Shown here piece after piece: positions 42,635 to 51,236 of a DNA stretch of 64,000 nucleotides. This stretch comes from Paeniglutamicibacter antarcticus (GTDB taxonomy: Bacteria; Actinomycetota; Actinomycetes; Actinomycetales; Micrococcaceae), in NCBI RefSeq assembly GCF_900010755.1, contig NZ_CZJT01000081.1, forward strand, positions 62,001-126,000. The letters run 5' to 3'. The position numbers and the translations under genes are program-made. The notes beneath the pieces were generated by a model. That model was not told the DNA's origin and made no database searches. It was given only the letters and a program-made list of their open reading frames with translations. Numbering within the stretch: the first letter of the stretch is position 1; every line of letters starts with the position of its first letter.

Positions 42635-43495
42635 ATGGCTGATTCACAAGACACCAAGACCTCATCAATCCGCCCCAAGCTAGGCCTTGCAGTGGCACTG
42701 AGCACTGCAAGCGGGCTACTGACGCTGATTGACCCGGCCAAGTTGCGTCCGGTGACCCGCGCTTCATTGTGTCTGGGAACGGGCGTAGCGACCGGGGCAG
42801 CTGTCTGGTTCGGCACCTCAAAAGAAGAACCTGTGAAGTCGAGCATGAAGTTCCGCACTGCATTCGCGCTCGGATCTACGGTGTTGGGCGTTGCGAGCAC
42901 GAAGCTAAGCTTTGCCGCGGATCGAAAGATCCACCAATCGCTGCTCAAGCGCGGAGTGGCAAATCCCCGCACGGTCATGGCAGTAGGCTCCGGCCTCCTG
43001 ACGTTACTGACATTCCTCGTGGACCCACCCCGCGAGGAAGAACATGATTCCTCCATCGACAGATCCGAGGAAGAGCTGCCAATTCGCGAGCTATCGCCCG
43101 AAGTACTGGGGCTGATCGAAGGGATGCTTGCCGGAACCGAGGATTTTGGCGCCGCGATCCTGCGGGAACAACTGGCCGGGGCCCGCGAACAATATTGGGG
43201 TGACGGGGAAGGAATTAGCTACCAGCTGGATCTGGTGGTTCCGGCCGAATCCGAACGCACGGTGCCTCACAATTTCACGTTCCCGGTGCATGCCGATTTC
43301 ACGACCTCCGCCGGGCAGCCGGTGCGCATCAGCTTGGCCGTGAATGACGGCCACCTCGGTGCCCTGCTCCTGGATGTAAACCACGAGCTCATGGAAACCG
43401 CCGCAGGGAATGCCGAGGATCCGCTCGAATCAATCACCGCGTGGCCACATCGTTCCGAGGTCACCTATTCATTCGAGGGATCAAACAACTCATAG
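42635..43495 (+). CDS. Hypothetical membrane protein
   Basis: A 286-residue protein with four likely membrane segments in its first 130 residues (LGLAVALSTASGLLTLI, LCLGTGVATGAAVWFG, TAFALGSTVLGVAS and VMAVGSGLLTLLTFLV). An acidic cytoplasmic or exported C-terminal domain follows (about 130-286). No family recognised. TAGGCT six bases before the ATG hints at a leaderless start, but no -35 is seen. Confidence 0.7.
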   Translation: MADSQDTKTSSIRPKLGLAVALSTASGLLTLIDPAKLRPVTRASLCLGTGVATGAAVWFGTSKEEPVKSSMKFRTAFALGSTVLGVASTKLSFAADRKIHQSLLKRGVANPRTVMAVGSGLLTLLTFLVDPPREEEHDSSIDRSEEELPIRELSPEVLGLIEGMLAGTEDFGAAILREQLAGAREQYWGDGEGISYQLDLVVPAESERTVPHNFTFPVHADFTTSAGQPVRISLAVNDGHLGALLLDVNHELMETAAGNAEDPLESITAWPHRSEVTYSFEGSNNS

Positions 43496-43664
43496 CCGCC
43501 AACCGTCGATTCGAAAGCCACCCACGAGCCCAACGTCCCTGGTACGACAAACGTGACCCATAAGTCCGGGTTGCCACAGGCTTGGCGACCTGCCAGCCGA
43601 TACAATCAGTGGGTTCCCAGCGGTTTTGCGCTGTCGTCAAGGTTCGTGGAGTCACTGGTTAAAA

Positions 43665-44666
43665 ATGGGCATATCGCGTCGAACCCTCCTGCTGTCGGGT
43701 TCAGGGGTGGTCCTGCTCGGGGCGGCCGGCGCCGCCGGCCAATTCTTGCTGCCGAAAGATCCTGAGGCACCGGCAGAAGAAACCGTCACGGATCAGAACC
43801 CACAGCGGGAATTCCCTGACATGGCCAATGTCTGGGGATTTGGATCATCCACCATGGCACTGCTGGGCCCGTACCTGGCGGATAAATTTGCCGGCGCCAC
43901 GTTCCACCCTCAAGGCAGCGGTGGAGAACGCGCCCAGCATGTCTTTGCCCGCCTGGGGTCCACCCCGGCACGGCTCGCCCTCTCGGGCGGGAGGATTCCG
44001 GCCACCGGGTCGGTGACAGCAACCGCCTGGAACATGCAGCCCTCCGCGTCGTTGAAGCCATACACCGGAACCTTGGGCGGGGTCCCCGGCGTGCTCTCAT
44101 CCACGGCGAAAGCGCTGACCTTTACCCGCACCGGCACCGGACATGCGGTGCGGGTTCCGGACGGAACCCGGTTCATTCCCTCCACCATGAACGAAGTACG
44201 CAACTCGGTGACCCTGATCAATGCCGGCAAGAACAACTTGCGGGATTCCGGGGATGTTATTGGGCTTGTCACCCAGCTGACTTTTGCGGCCCATGACTGG
44301 ATGGCGCCGAGGGTCAAACGCTGCGTCCCGATGACCCACTTCGTGAACTCCGACCAGGGCCCCGGATCCGTCCAATTCACCAACGTCCAGGGCGTGAACC
44401 GGAACATCCTGGATCGCTACGGTGAGCTCGCCTTCGACCTCAACGCCTATGTCCTCTCCTCGCAAATCTGGGATGACACCAATATTGCCCCGACGTCGCG
44501 GGACCTGCAGAAACAAGCCGCGGGCATGAAACCCGACTCCCTCTCCAGGGATGTCGCCCACCTGGGCCCGGCAGCCAATGCAGCGGTTGCCTCCCGGATC
44601 CAGGACCACTTTGTGTCACTTGGGTACTACCCCGCGGCCAAGGCAAAGCCGGGCACCAAGGTTTAG
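43665..44666 (+). CDS. Tat-exported SGNH-hydrolase-like protein
   Basis: A 333-residue exported protein. The N-terminus has a twin-arginine motif SRRTLLL before a hydrophobic stretch. VWGFGSSTMALLGPYLADKF resembles the first SGNH block with GSS for GDS, and HLGPAANAAVASRIQDHF looks like the last block with its His. A carbohydrate or lipid esterase role is possible. The start at 43665 was chosen for the Tat signal; a longer frame from 43626 exists. Confidence 0.6.
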   Translation: MGISRRTLLLSGSGVVLLGAAGAAGQFLLPKDPEAPAEETVTDQNPQREFPDMANVWGFGSSTMALLGPYLADKFAGATFHPQGSGGERAQHVFARLGSTPARLALSGGRIPATGSVTATAWNMQPSASLKPYTGTLGGVPGVLSSTAKALTFTRTGTGHAVRVPDGTRFIPSTMNEVRNSVTLINAGKNNLRDSGDVIGLVTQLTFAAHDWMAPRVKRCVPMTHFVNSDQGPGSVQFTNVQGVNRNILDRYGELAFDLNAYVLSSQIWDDTNIAPTSRDLQKQAAGMKPDSLSRDVAHLGPAANAAVASRIQDHFVSLGYYPAAKAKPGTKV

Positions 44667-44702
44667 CCAACCCGGGGAACCTGTGCGGTCTGCCGATGGG
44701 TC

Positions 44703-45536
44703 TTACTTGCGTCCCGTGAAATGCTCCATTGACTTGTAGACCCCGAACACGCGCCCGGCCACCACGTCCCACGCGGCCAGTGGCAGCACCCCGCGCAGTG
44801 CGGTGCTCAGTTTCACGGTCCAGGGCATCATCAACACCGGTTGGCCCTCCTTCATGGCCTTCCACACCCTTTCAACCACCGTCTGCGGTTCCATCAGCGG
44901 CGTGAGCAGGGGTCCGCGGGCACCCTCAAACATGCCTGTTTTGATGTAGGAGGGACAGAATGTTGTCACTGCCACGTGCCGGTGGCCGGCCTGGGTCAAT
45001 TCAAGGCGCAGGGAGTCGCTCCACCCGATGACTGCCCACTTGGAGGAGGAATAAACGCTCATCCGCGGGTTGGCCAGCAGGCCTGCCGCGGAGGCGACGT
45101 TGACGATTCGGCTGGGCCGTCCGCGTTCGATCATGGCGGGCAGGAATTCGCGGGTGATGTGCATCAGCGCCAGGGTGTTGATGTTCATGGTTGCCGCGAT
45201 GTCGGCGCGCTGGTCGTGTTCCCAGAAGTACTTGCCGCGCACGATTCCCGCGTTGTTGATCAGCACATCCGGGGGGCCGGATTGTGCCCTGACGTCTTCT
45301 GCCGCTCGTTCGATGTTTTCAAGTTTGCTGACGCCCACTACATGCGTGTGGATCACCGAGCCCTTGCCCTCAAGTTCCCGGGCGGTCTCCGCCAGGAGTT
45401 CGGCATTCACGTCCCAGAGGATGACGTGGCTGGCATGGTCCTTGACGGCGAGTTGGGCGTACATTTTGCCCATGCCCATGGCTGCCCCGGTAATCAGCAC
45501 CGTGGAACCGGCAAGTGTTTGAAGGTGTTTGGCCAT
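44703..45536 (-). CDS. SDR family oxidoreductase, possible acyl/alkyl-DHAP reductase
   Basis: A 277-residue short-chain dehydrogenase: VLITGAAMGMGKMYAQLA for cofactor, LINNAGI, Ser in VNVASAAG and YSSSK. The C-terminal ~80 residues are hydrophobic (ALRGVLPLAAWDVVAGRVFG), as in membrane-associated SDRs acting on lipid substrates. The start at 45536 is eight bases after AGGAG, which lies in the end of the FAD gene; the two overlap in control. Reducing a dihydroxyacetone-phosphate ether or ester would fit the neighbours, but this is inference. Confidence 0.88.
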   Translation of the reverse strand: MAKHLQTLAGSTVLITGAAMGMGKMYAQLAVKDHASHVILWDVNAELLAETARELEGKGSVIHTHVVGVSKLENIERAAEDVRAQSGPPDVLINNAGIVRGKYFWEHDQRADIAATMNINTLALMHITREFLPAMIERGRPSRIVNVASAAGLLANPRMSVYSSSKWAVIGWSDSLRLELTQAGHRHVAVTTFCPSYIKTGMFEGARGPLLTPLMEPQTVVERVWKAMKEGQPVLMMPWTVKLSTALRGVLPLAAWDVVAGRVFGVYKSMEHFTGRK

Positions 45537-45538
45537 GA

Positions 45539-47221
45539 TCATGACTCCTGTACGTGAATTGTGGTTTCGGGGATGAGCTTTCCGGGGTTCATAATGCCGT
45601 GCGGATCCAGGGTCGCCTTGATCCCGGCCAAGACCTTCAGCCCCAGTTCTCCGACTTCCGCGCCCAAGTAGGGTGCGTGTTCGCTGCCCACCGCGTGGTG
45701 GTGGGTGATGGTGGCACCGGCGGCGACTATGGCCTCTGACGCTGATTTTTTGATGCGCGCGTTTTGTCCCGGCCCGTCGTCCTCGAGCCCGCCCAGGAAG
45801 GTGAAGTAGAGCGAGGCACCATCGGGGTAGACGTGGGAAATGTGTGTCTGGATGTACCCGGGACCGCCCTTGGCTTCCAGCCCGTCCATGATCGCGGACC
45901 TGACTGCGCCGTAGGTGGCCGAAAGATCGCTCCACGTTGCCGCGGTTTCCAGGGTTTCGACGTAGACGCCGCGGCTAAGCAGTTCATCGCGGAGGTAGGG
46001 TCCGCTGAAGCGTCCGTGTTCCCAGGCGGTTGCCGGCATGGGCCCCAGTGCCACGCCTCCGGCCCGGCGGATGATCCGGGCACTGCGGCGTTTGCGTGCT
46101 GTGGTTTCCGGCTTTTTGCCTTCCCAGACGAAAAGTGCGAGGGCCGGTCTCTTGTGCCCGCGTACGCCCAGGTACTTGGAAAGGGCGCCGGTTTTCCAGC
46201 CGCCAAGCTTGAACGTTGCAGCCGTTTCGTCAGTGTCGCTGAGCCTGCACACATGTGGCATGTCCCCGCGGACGCCTTCTTGTTCAAGGAGACGCAGTGC
46301 CTGGGCGCCGGCCTCGAACGAGGCGAACGACCAGGCACCATAGGACTTGTACGGCGGCAGCGGTGAGATCTTCAGTGTGGCCGAGGTGATCACGCCGAAG
46401 GTTCCTTCGCTGCCGACCACCACGTCCAGCAGTTTGGGCCCGGCCGCGGAACCGGGAGCCGAGCTGCCCACGAGGTAGGGCCCCGACGGGGTTTCCAGGT
46501 GGAGGGACTTGACCAGGATTTCCGGCCTGCCGTAGCCGGTGGAGGCCTGGCCGGCGGAGCGTGTGGCCAGGTAGCCGCCGAGCGTTGCCTCCTGGTGGCT
46601 TTGCGGAAAATGGCCCAGCGTGAAGCCGTGGCCTTGGAGTGCAGATTCGATGGCCGGGCCGCGCATTCCGGCTTCAAGGGTGGCGGTGCGGGATACCGGG
46701 TCAAGGTGCACCAGCTTGTCCATCCGGCGCATATCCAGGGTGATGACCGCGCCGAAGCCACCGCGCAGTGGATCGACGCCGCCCACGACCGAGGTTCCGC
46801 CGCCGAAGGTGACCACGGCAATCCGCCGGCGCACACACAGGGCCAAGATTTCGCGGACTTCCTGCGCGCTTCCCGGGAAGATCACGGCATCCGGTACCCG
46901 GACCACGTCTCCCGCGCGTATCCGCATCAGGTCCGGGGTGCTCTTGCCGCCCGAATGCAGTATCCGTTCGGCGGATTCCGTGGAGAGATGCGGGGCACCG
47001 GTGATGGCCCGTAGTTCCTCCAGCGCCGCATCTTCGAGCCGGCTAGGAGTGATCTCGATGGAGGAGAAGTCAACCGGTGTCCTGGTCGGTTCCAAATCCT
47101 GCAAGCGCAGCGTTGTACGCAGGTAGGACAGCGCCCCGGCACCCAGGCGCTTGGCCCGGGAGGGGTCTCCCCAGCCATACCAAACCGAGCGTGGGATTTC
47201 TTCTGTAACGTGCGTCACCAT
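45539..47221 (-). CDS. FAD-binding oxidase, alkyldihydroxyacetonephosphate synthase-like
   Basis: A 560-residue FAD_binding_4 enzyme. The FAD part has PDAVIFPGSAQEVREILALC and VVTFGGGTSVVGGVDP. The C-terminal half has SHVYPDGASLYFTFLGG and TITHHHAVGSEHAPYLGAE; the HHH followed by G and the ending LDPHGIMNPGKLIP match AGPS-type enzymes, which swap an acyl chain on DHAP for an alkyl chain. Mycobacteria have similar genes of unknown role. A hydroxyacid oxidase remains possible. It is divergent from TetR and coupled to an SDR. Confidence 0.85.
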   Translation of the reverse strand: MVTHVTEEIPRSVWYGWGDPSRAKRLGAGALSYLRTTLRLQDLEPTRTPVDFSSIEITPSRLEDAALEELRAITGAPHLSTESAERILHSGGKSTPDLMRIRAGDVVRVPDAVIFPGSAQEVREILALCVRRRIAVVTFGGGTSVVGGVDPLRGGFGAVITLDMRRMDKLVHLDPVSRTATLEAGMRGPAIESALQGHGFTLGHFPQSHQEATLGGYLATRSAGQASTGYGRPEILVKSLHLETPSGPYLVGSSAPGSAAGPKLLDVVVGSEGTFGVITSATLKISPLPPYKSYGAWSFASFEAGAQALRLLEQEGVRGDMPHVCRLSDTDETAATFKLGGWKTGALSKYLGVRGHKRPALALFVWEGKKPETTARKRRSARIIRRAGGVALGPMPATAWEHGRFSGPYLRDELLSRGVYVETLETAATWSDLSATYGAVRSAIMDGLEAKGGPGYIQTHISHVYPDGASLYFTFLGGLEDDGPGQNARIKKSASEAIVAAGATITHHHAVGSEHAPYLGAEVGELGLKVLAGIKATLDPHGIMNPGKLIPETTIHVQES

Positions 47222-47231
47222 GAGCTACAGT

Positions 47232-47248
47232 GTGACACATGGCGTCAC
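47232..47248. promoter_or_regulatory. Candidate TetR operator between AGPS-like gene and TetR
   Basis: GTGAC-ACATGGC-GTCAC is a 5-base (6 with outer T/A) inverted repeat spanning the start codon of the TetR gene; a related GTAACGTGCGTCAC lies just before. The 17-base gap between the two divergent start codons means both transcripts would be near-leaderless and blocked by one bound repressor. Confidence 0.55.
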
Positions 47249-47829
47249 AACGTACCATCCCAGCCAGCGACGATAACCTGCTCACCGCTACCCGGGACTC
47301 GGTGATCCTCCACGGTGTCCGGCGCACCACCGCCAACGACATTGCCGAGCGCGCAGGAGTATCCCGCATGACGTTCTACCGCCGCATGGGATCGGTGGAA
47401 AACGCCGTGCTCCAGACACTCACCCGCGAGTTCCAATCCTCCGCCGACAGCGTGAGAACCGGGACCCCAGCCGGCACCGGGCGGGCGCAGTTGGTGCATT
47501 TCGCAGCCGAAAGCGTACGCGTCTTCGCGACCTCCCCGCTGCTGGCCTCGATCGGCGAGCGCGACCCCGAGTTCCTGATTCCCTATGTGACCGACAGGTT
47601 CGGCTCCAGCCAGCAACTGATCCTCGAACAGCTCGAATCGCTGATCGGGCTCGGCGTCAAGGACGGCAGCATCGAAGCCTCCCCCGGGACGGCAACAGCC
47701 CTGCTGCTGGCACTGCAGGGCGTGGCGCTCTCGTCAAAGGTCTTGCTCAAACTGGGGACCTTCGAGGAATCGGTCACCCAACTGCGGAAAATGCTCGAAC
47801 GCTACCTTACCCCCGGGGAATCGCGGTGA
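47239..47829 (+). CDS. TetR family transcriptional regulator
   Basis: A 196-residue regulator: HTH from LLTATRDSVILHGVRRTTAN to DIAERAGVSRMTFYRRMGS, then an all-helical ligand domain. TACAGT seven bases before the ATG suggests a leaderless mRNA. Its stop overlaps the glpD start by four bases, and it is divergent from the AGPS-like gene, so it likely governs both sides. Confidence 0.9.
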   Translation: MASQRTIPASDDNLLTATRDSVILHGVRRTTANDIAERAGVSRMTFYRRMGSVENAVLQTLTREFQSSADSVRTGTPAGTGRAQLVHFAAESVRVFATSPLLASIGERDPEFLIPYVTDRFGSSQQLILEQLESLIGLGVKDGSIEASPGTATALLLALQGVALSSKVLLKLGTFEESVTQLRKMLERYLTPGESR

Positions 47830-49394
47830 ACCAGGGAATGAACCAGAGCAACAACAAGACCTGGATCAACGACGCTTCGCGCAAGCTGGCCCTGGAACAC
47901 GTGGCCGAGAACCGTGTGGATGTCGCGGTGGTCGGCGGCGGGATCACCGGGGCCGGCGTCGCACTGGATGCGATCAGCCGCGGATTGAGCGTGGCGCTGG
48001 TGGAAAGCAACGACTTCGCCTCTGGCACCAGCGGTTACAGTTCAAAGCTTATCCACGGCGGGCTGCGCTACCTCACTAAGGCCGACTTCCCGGTGGCCTG
48101 GGAGTCCGCGCTCGAGCGGCGCTGGCTGATGCAAAACATTGCCCCGCACCTGGTTCACCCGCTGGGCTTCGTCATCCCCGACCCCAAGGGTGCGCCCCGC
48201 CATGAGGCTGCGCTCGCCGGAGTCGGGGTGGTGCTCTATGACATCCTGCGCAGGGCCTCGGGCCTGCGCAGCGCCACGCTCCCTAGGCCGCAGCTGCTTT
48301 CGAGCCAGGCGGTCGGCGCCCTGGTTCCCTCCCTTGAGGCCAAGTCACTGCGTGGCGGAGTGCTGTACTGGGACGGGCAGGTATTTGACGACGCCCGCCT
48401 GGTGCTCGGGGTGCTGCGCACCGCAGCGGGGCTCGGCGCACACGTCATGAGGGACGTGCGGGCCACGGGCCTGACAAGCACCTCGGTGGACGCGCTGGAT
48501 ACCCGCACCGGGGAGGCAGTGCACCTCAAGGCCCGGGCGGTGGTCAACGCCACCGGCGTGTGGGCCGCCGGATTCAGCGACAAGTTCTCCATGGCCCCCA
48601 GTCGCGGAACGCACCTGGTGGTGCGCTCCGAACGCCTGGGGCACCCGCACGCAGCACACACCATCCAGGTCCCGGGGCACTTTGGCAGGTATGTGTTTGT
48701 GCTTCCGCAGCCCACGGGGCTCGCCTACATCGGCTTGACCGACGAGGAAGACCGGAACGCCGACGGCCGCCACCCGTTGATCCCCGAACGGGACATCGAG
48801 TTCCTGCTCGGGGTCATCAACACGGCCCTAGCCATTCCGCTGACCCACGGGGATATCGTGGGGTCCTTTGCGGGACTGCGCCCGCTGGTGCAGGATCACC
48901 ACGGGAACGGCAAGGAAGGCACCGCTGATATTTCCCGGCGGCACCTGGTCATTGATGCACCCGGCGAGCCGGTGACGGTGACCGGCGGAAAGCTGACCAC
49001 ATACCGGAAGATGGCCGAAGATGCCGTGGACATCGTGGCCCAGCGGATTGGTTCCGCACAGCCGTGCCGAACCAAAAACCTGCCGCTGGCCGGCGCCGCG
49101 CATCGCAGGGAACTTGCGGCACTGAAGGCGCCGCTTCGGCTGGTTCAAAAATACGGCACGGAGGCCACAGCGGTTCACGCCCTGGCTCAGGGCGACCCGT
49201 TGCTATCCGAGCCCTTGTTCGAGGGCACCGAGATCACCGGGGCGGAATTGTTGTTTGCGGTCCGTGCGGAGGGAGCCACCACGATTGACGACCTGCTCGA
49301 TCGCCGCACGCGGTTGAGCTTGGTTCCCGAGGACGCACAACGTGCCCGCCTGCGCGCACAGCAAGTGTTGTCAGTGGCGCATCGCCAGGGGTAG
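47826..49394 (+). CDS. glpD: Glycerol-3-phosphate dehydrogenase, GlpD-type
   Basis: FAD enzyme turning glycerol-3-phosphate into dihydroxyacetone phosphate. The 522-residue product has VAVVGGGITGAGVALDAISRG (FAD), ALVESNDFASGTS and SSKLIHGGLRYL, the GlpD signature region, and TGGKLTTYRKMAEDAVD near residue 390. It is a little shorter than usual at the C-terminus. The start is GTG 47826, overlapping the TetR stop (GTGA); ATG 47838 is an alternative. Supplies DHAP, the substrate for an ether-lipid route. Confidence 0.9.
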   Translation: MNQGMNQSNNKTWINDASRKLALEHVAENRVDVAVVGGGITGAGVALDAISRGLSVALVESNDFASGTSGYSSKLIHGGLRYLTKADFPVAWESALERRWLMQNIAPHLVHPLGFVIPDPKGAPRHEAALAGVGVVLYDILRRASGLRSATLPRPQLLSSQAVGALVPSLEAKSLRGGVLYWDGQVFDDARLVLGVLRTAAGLGAHVMRDVRATGLTSTSVDALDTRTGEAVHLKARAVVNATGVWAAGFSDKFSMAPSRGTHLVVRSERLGHPHAAHTIQVPGHFGRYVFVLPQPTGLAYIGLTDEEDRNADGRHPLIPERDIEFLLGVINTALAIPLTHGDIVGSFAGLRPLVQDHHGNGKEGTADISRRHLVIDAPGEPVTVTGGKLTTYRKMAEDAVDIVAQRIGSAQPCRTKNLPLAGAAHRRELAALKAPLRLVQKYGTEATAVHALAQGDPLLSEPLFEGTEITGAELLFAVRAEGATTIDDLLDRRTRLSLVPEDAQRARLRAQQVLSVAHRQG

Positions 49395-49446
49395 CCCAAC
49401 AGGCTCCGGCCATCCACGGCGCACCGCTGCACTTCGATGCCGCCGC

Positions 49447-49923
49447 TCAGGTTTGCTGCGGCAAGGACTTTCGGCGGGTCACCAACCGTGGCACAACTAC
49501 CAGTAGGAAGAAGGCGATGGCCATCAGGCCCCCGCCCACATAGACACCGGCCTGCCATCCTTCAAGCACCTGGACCACAAACCACACGCAGCCGGGAATC
49601 AGGAAGCCAACGCCCAAGACGACGATCTTGGCAACAATATGCCCAATGTGGACGGTTGTCGCTTTGAGTTCCTGACCAAATAAGTGGCGATGCACCGCGA
49701 CGGGGAGTACCAACAGAATGATCAGCAGGGCCGCGGCCACCAACAAGACGATGTAAAAGATCTTGTCCGGATGTTCTAGGGTCTCGAAGCGGGCCTGAAA
49801 CGGCAATACCACTAGGAACGCCGCAAGTATCTGTGCGCCCGTCTGGGTCACCCTCATTTCTTGTAGAAGTTCGTTCCACTTCCTGTGGAGAGCTTTCGCA
49901 TCCCCTTCATTGCCGGCAGTCAT
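49447..49923 (-). CDS. DUF6328 family membrane protein
   Basis: A 158-residue protein with four membrane segments. The start KWNELLQEMRVTQTGAQILA, then FLVVLPFQARFE, matches the DUF6328 pattern of actinobacteria. Function unknown. It converges on glpD with a 52-base gap. Confidence 0.85.
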   Translation of the reverse strand: MTAGNEGDAKALHRKWNELLQEMRVTQTGAQILAAFLVVLPFQARFETLEHPDKIFYIVLLVAAALLIILLVLPVAVHRHLFGQELKATTVHIGHIVAKIVVLGVGFLIPGCVWFVVQVLEGWQAGVYVGGGLMAIAFFLLVVVPRLVTRRKSLPQQT

Positions 49924-50258
49924 CGACGCTCCTTATAATCTCGCTGGTGATTGTTGTGCTTGGATGCGGGCACCGACTAGCCATCCTTTTGCCGACTGGC
50001 GGACCCGGGCGCGATAGCCAACCCAACGATCCTAGCCAACACGCTGGAACCCGGTCATTCGCTGCCCGAGCCTCGGGGCCGGACGGGCATATGCGATCAA
50101 TGACCAGAATCGCCGCGACATCGTGCAATGTGGCATGGAAGATGGCTCTTGGGAAATTTGGGACCATCCATCCCCGGAAAACCCGGTCCAGGGCGTTCGG
50201 CGGAGGCCAAGCTCACGGAGCCCGCCCACATGAAAGCAAGGCCCCGATTACCTGCTCG
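49924..50258. other. Gap without recognised gene
   Basis: About 335 bases downstream of a two-gene minus unit. A plus-strand open frame (49833-50522) crosses it but is antisense to two better genes at its ends. No further element supported. Confidence 0.4.
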
Positions 50259-50468
50259 CTAGAGAACCGACAGCGGCTCGGGAGCTTGCGCGAGCAGCCC
50301 GCTATCGCCGAGCGAAGACTCACTGGCTTCACACACTTGTTCCATGGGGATCCCATGATCCAGAGCCGACTGCACGATGGCATCGAGCACATCGATGCGT
50401 TCCTGAAGCAACATCCGTCCGGCGGCCACATCCTCGGCGGCGGCACGGACCAGATCGAGCTCATGCAC
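50259..50468 (-). CDS. Small hypothetical helical protein, 69 residues
   Basis: Starts at GTG 50468 (VHELDLVRAAAEDVAAGRML) after AAAGGAAAGACC; its start overlaps the stop of the upstream gene (GTGCATGA), showing coupling. The product is mostly helical and acidic, with LLQERIDVLDAIVQSALDHG in the middle, no membrane segment and no known family. Confidence 0.6.
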   Translation of the reverse strand: MHELDLVRAAAEDVAAGRMLLQERIDVLDAIVQSALDHGIPMEQVCEASESSLGDSGLLAQAPEPLSVL

Positions 50469-50796
50469 GGTCTTTCCTTTCGTAGCTTGGATATTTGCAC
50501 TCGGAACTATAACCGCTTTTGATTGACCAATCAAAGATAGACTCCGGCTCCACCATCGCAGCCGCGTCCCAAGTGGCACCCTTGAACGACCGCACGCCTT
50601 CCAGCAAGCCGGCCACAATCGGCGACACCGCATCGTGCGTTTCTGAAACGGAACCACGGTACGCTTCCGCACGTCGCCCGGCATACCCAATGCTCATACC
50701 AACCGGCACCTTGGCCCAATTTCGCCCGGGCGCGTCATGACTACCGGCCCACATGGCAAGGAGCGGGCCCTCCACTCCAGGAGTTAGGCCGGGCAT
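50461..50796 (-). CDS. Hypothetical protein coupled to a small downstream gene
   Basis: A 111-residue frame from ATG 50796 (MPGLTPGVEGPLLAMWAGSH), with GGAGG 20 bases upstream; a later in-frame ATG in VPVGMSIGYAG is an alternative. It contains DAVSPIVAGLLEGVRSFKGAT and a basic C-terminus (KYPSYERKDRA). No family seen; codon use is less G/C-ending than neighbours, so it may be young or transferred. It shares an upstream region with the divergent PadR gene. Confidence 0.5.
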   Translation of the reverse strand: MPGLTPGVEGPLLAMWAGSHDAPGRNWAKVPVGMSIGYAGRRAEAYRGSVSETHDAVSPIVAGLLEGVRSFKGATWDAAAMVEPESIFDWSIKSGYSSECKYPSYERKDRA

Positions 50797-50873
50797 CCCT
50801 GCGCCAAAAACCTCCAAAGGTCCTTCAATCTTTCCATGGACAATAGTGTGCGTGACACAGTATCGTGTGAAGC

Positions 50874-51236
50874 ATGAACGATGAAGACGTACTGACCGGA
50901 CACCAACAGGAGTTGAGGCGAGGCACCGTGGTGATGGCAGCACTGGCAACCCTCCGGACCCCTGGCTATGGGTACGGACTACTGTCGGTGCTCGAGAAAT
51001 CCGGGATGAGCGTTGACGCAAACACCCTCTATCCGCTGCTGCGCCGCCTGGAAAAGCAAGAACTACTGGCCGCCGAATGGGATACCAGCGATTCCCGCCC
51101 CCGCAAGATGTACAGGACCAGTGAAGAGGGCCTCAAACTGCTTGCAGCCCTGGAAGCCGAATGGAATTCCTTGGCGGCTTCGCTGAGCGCCCTGCGCTCC
51201 GCCCACCCCCACGAACCCCTGAAGGAGTTGTCATGA
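50874..51236 (+). CDS. PadR family transcriptional regulator
   Basis: A 120-residue winged-helix regulator: VVMAALATLRTPGYGYGLLS, then ANTLYPLLRRLEKQELLAAE and KMYRTSEEGLKLL. The gene overlaps the membrane-protein gene after it by four bases, the common PadR-plus-target layout. The bases before it hold CACA-GTATCG-TGTG, a possible operator. Confidence 0.92.
   Translation: MNDEDVLTGHQQELRRGTVVMAALATLRTPGYGYGLLSVLEKSGMSVDANTLYPLLRRLEKQELLAAEWDTSDSRPRKMYRTSEEGLKLLAALEAEWNSLAASLSALRSAHPHEPLKELS

Noticed and set aside
49833..50522. Plus-strand frame of 229 codons
   Set aside because: Antisense to the DUF6328 gene start and to two coupled small genes; no ribosome site.
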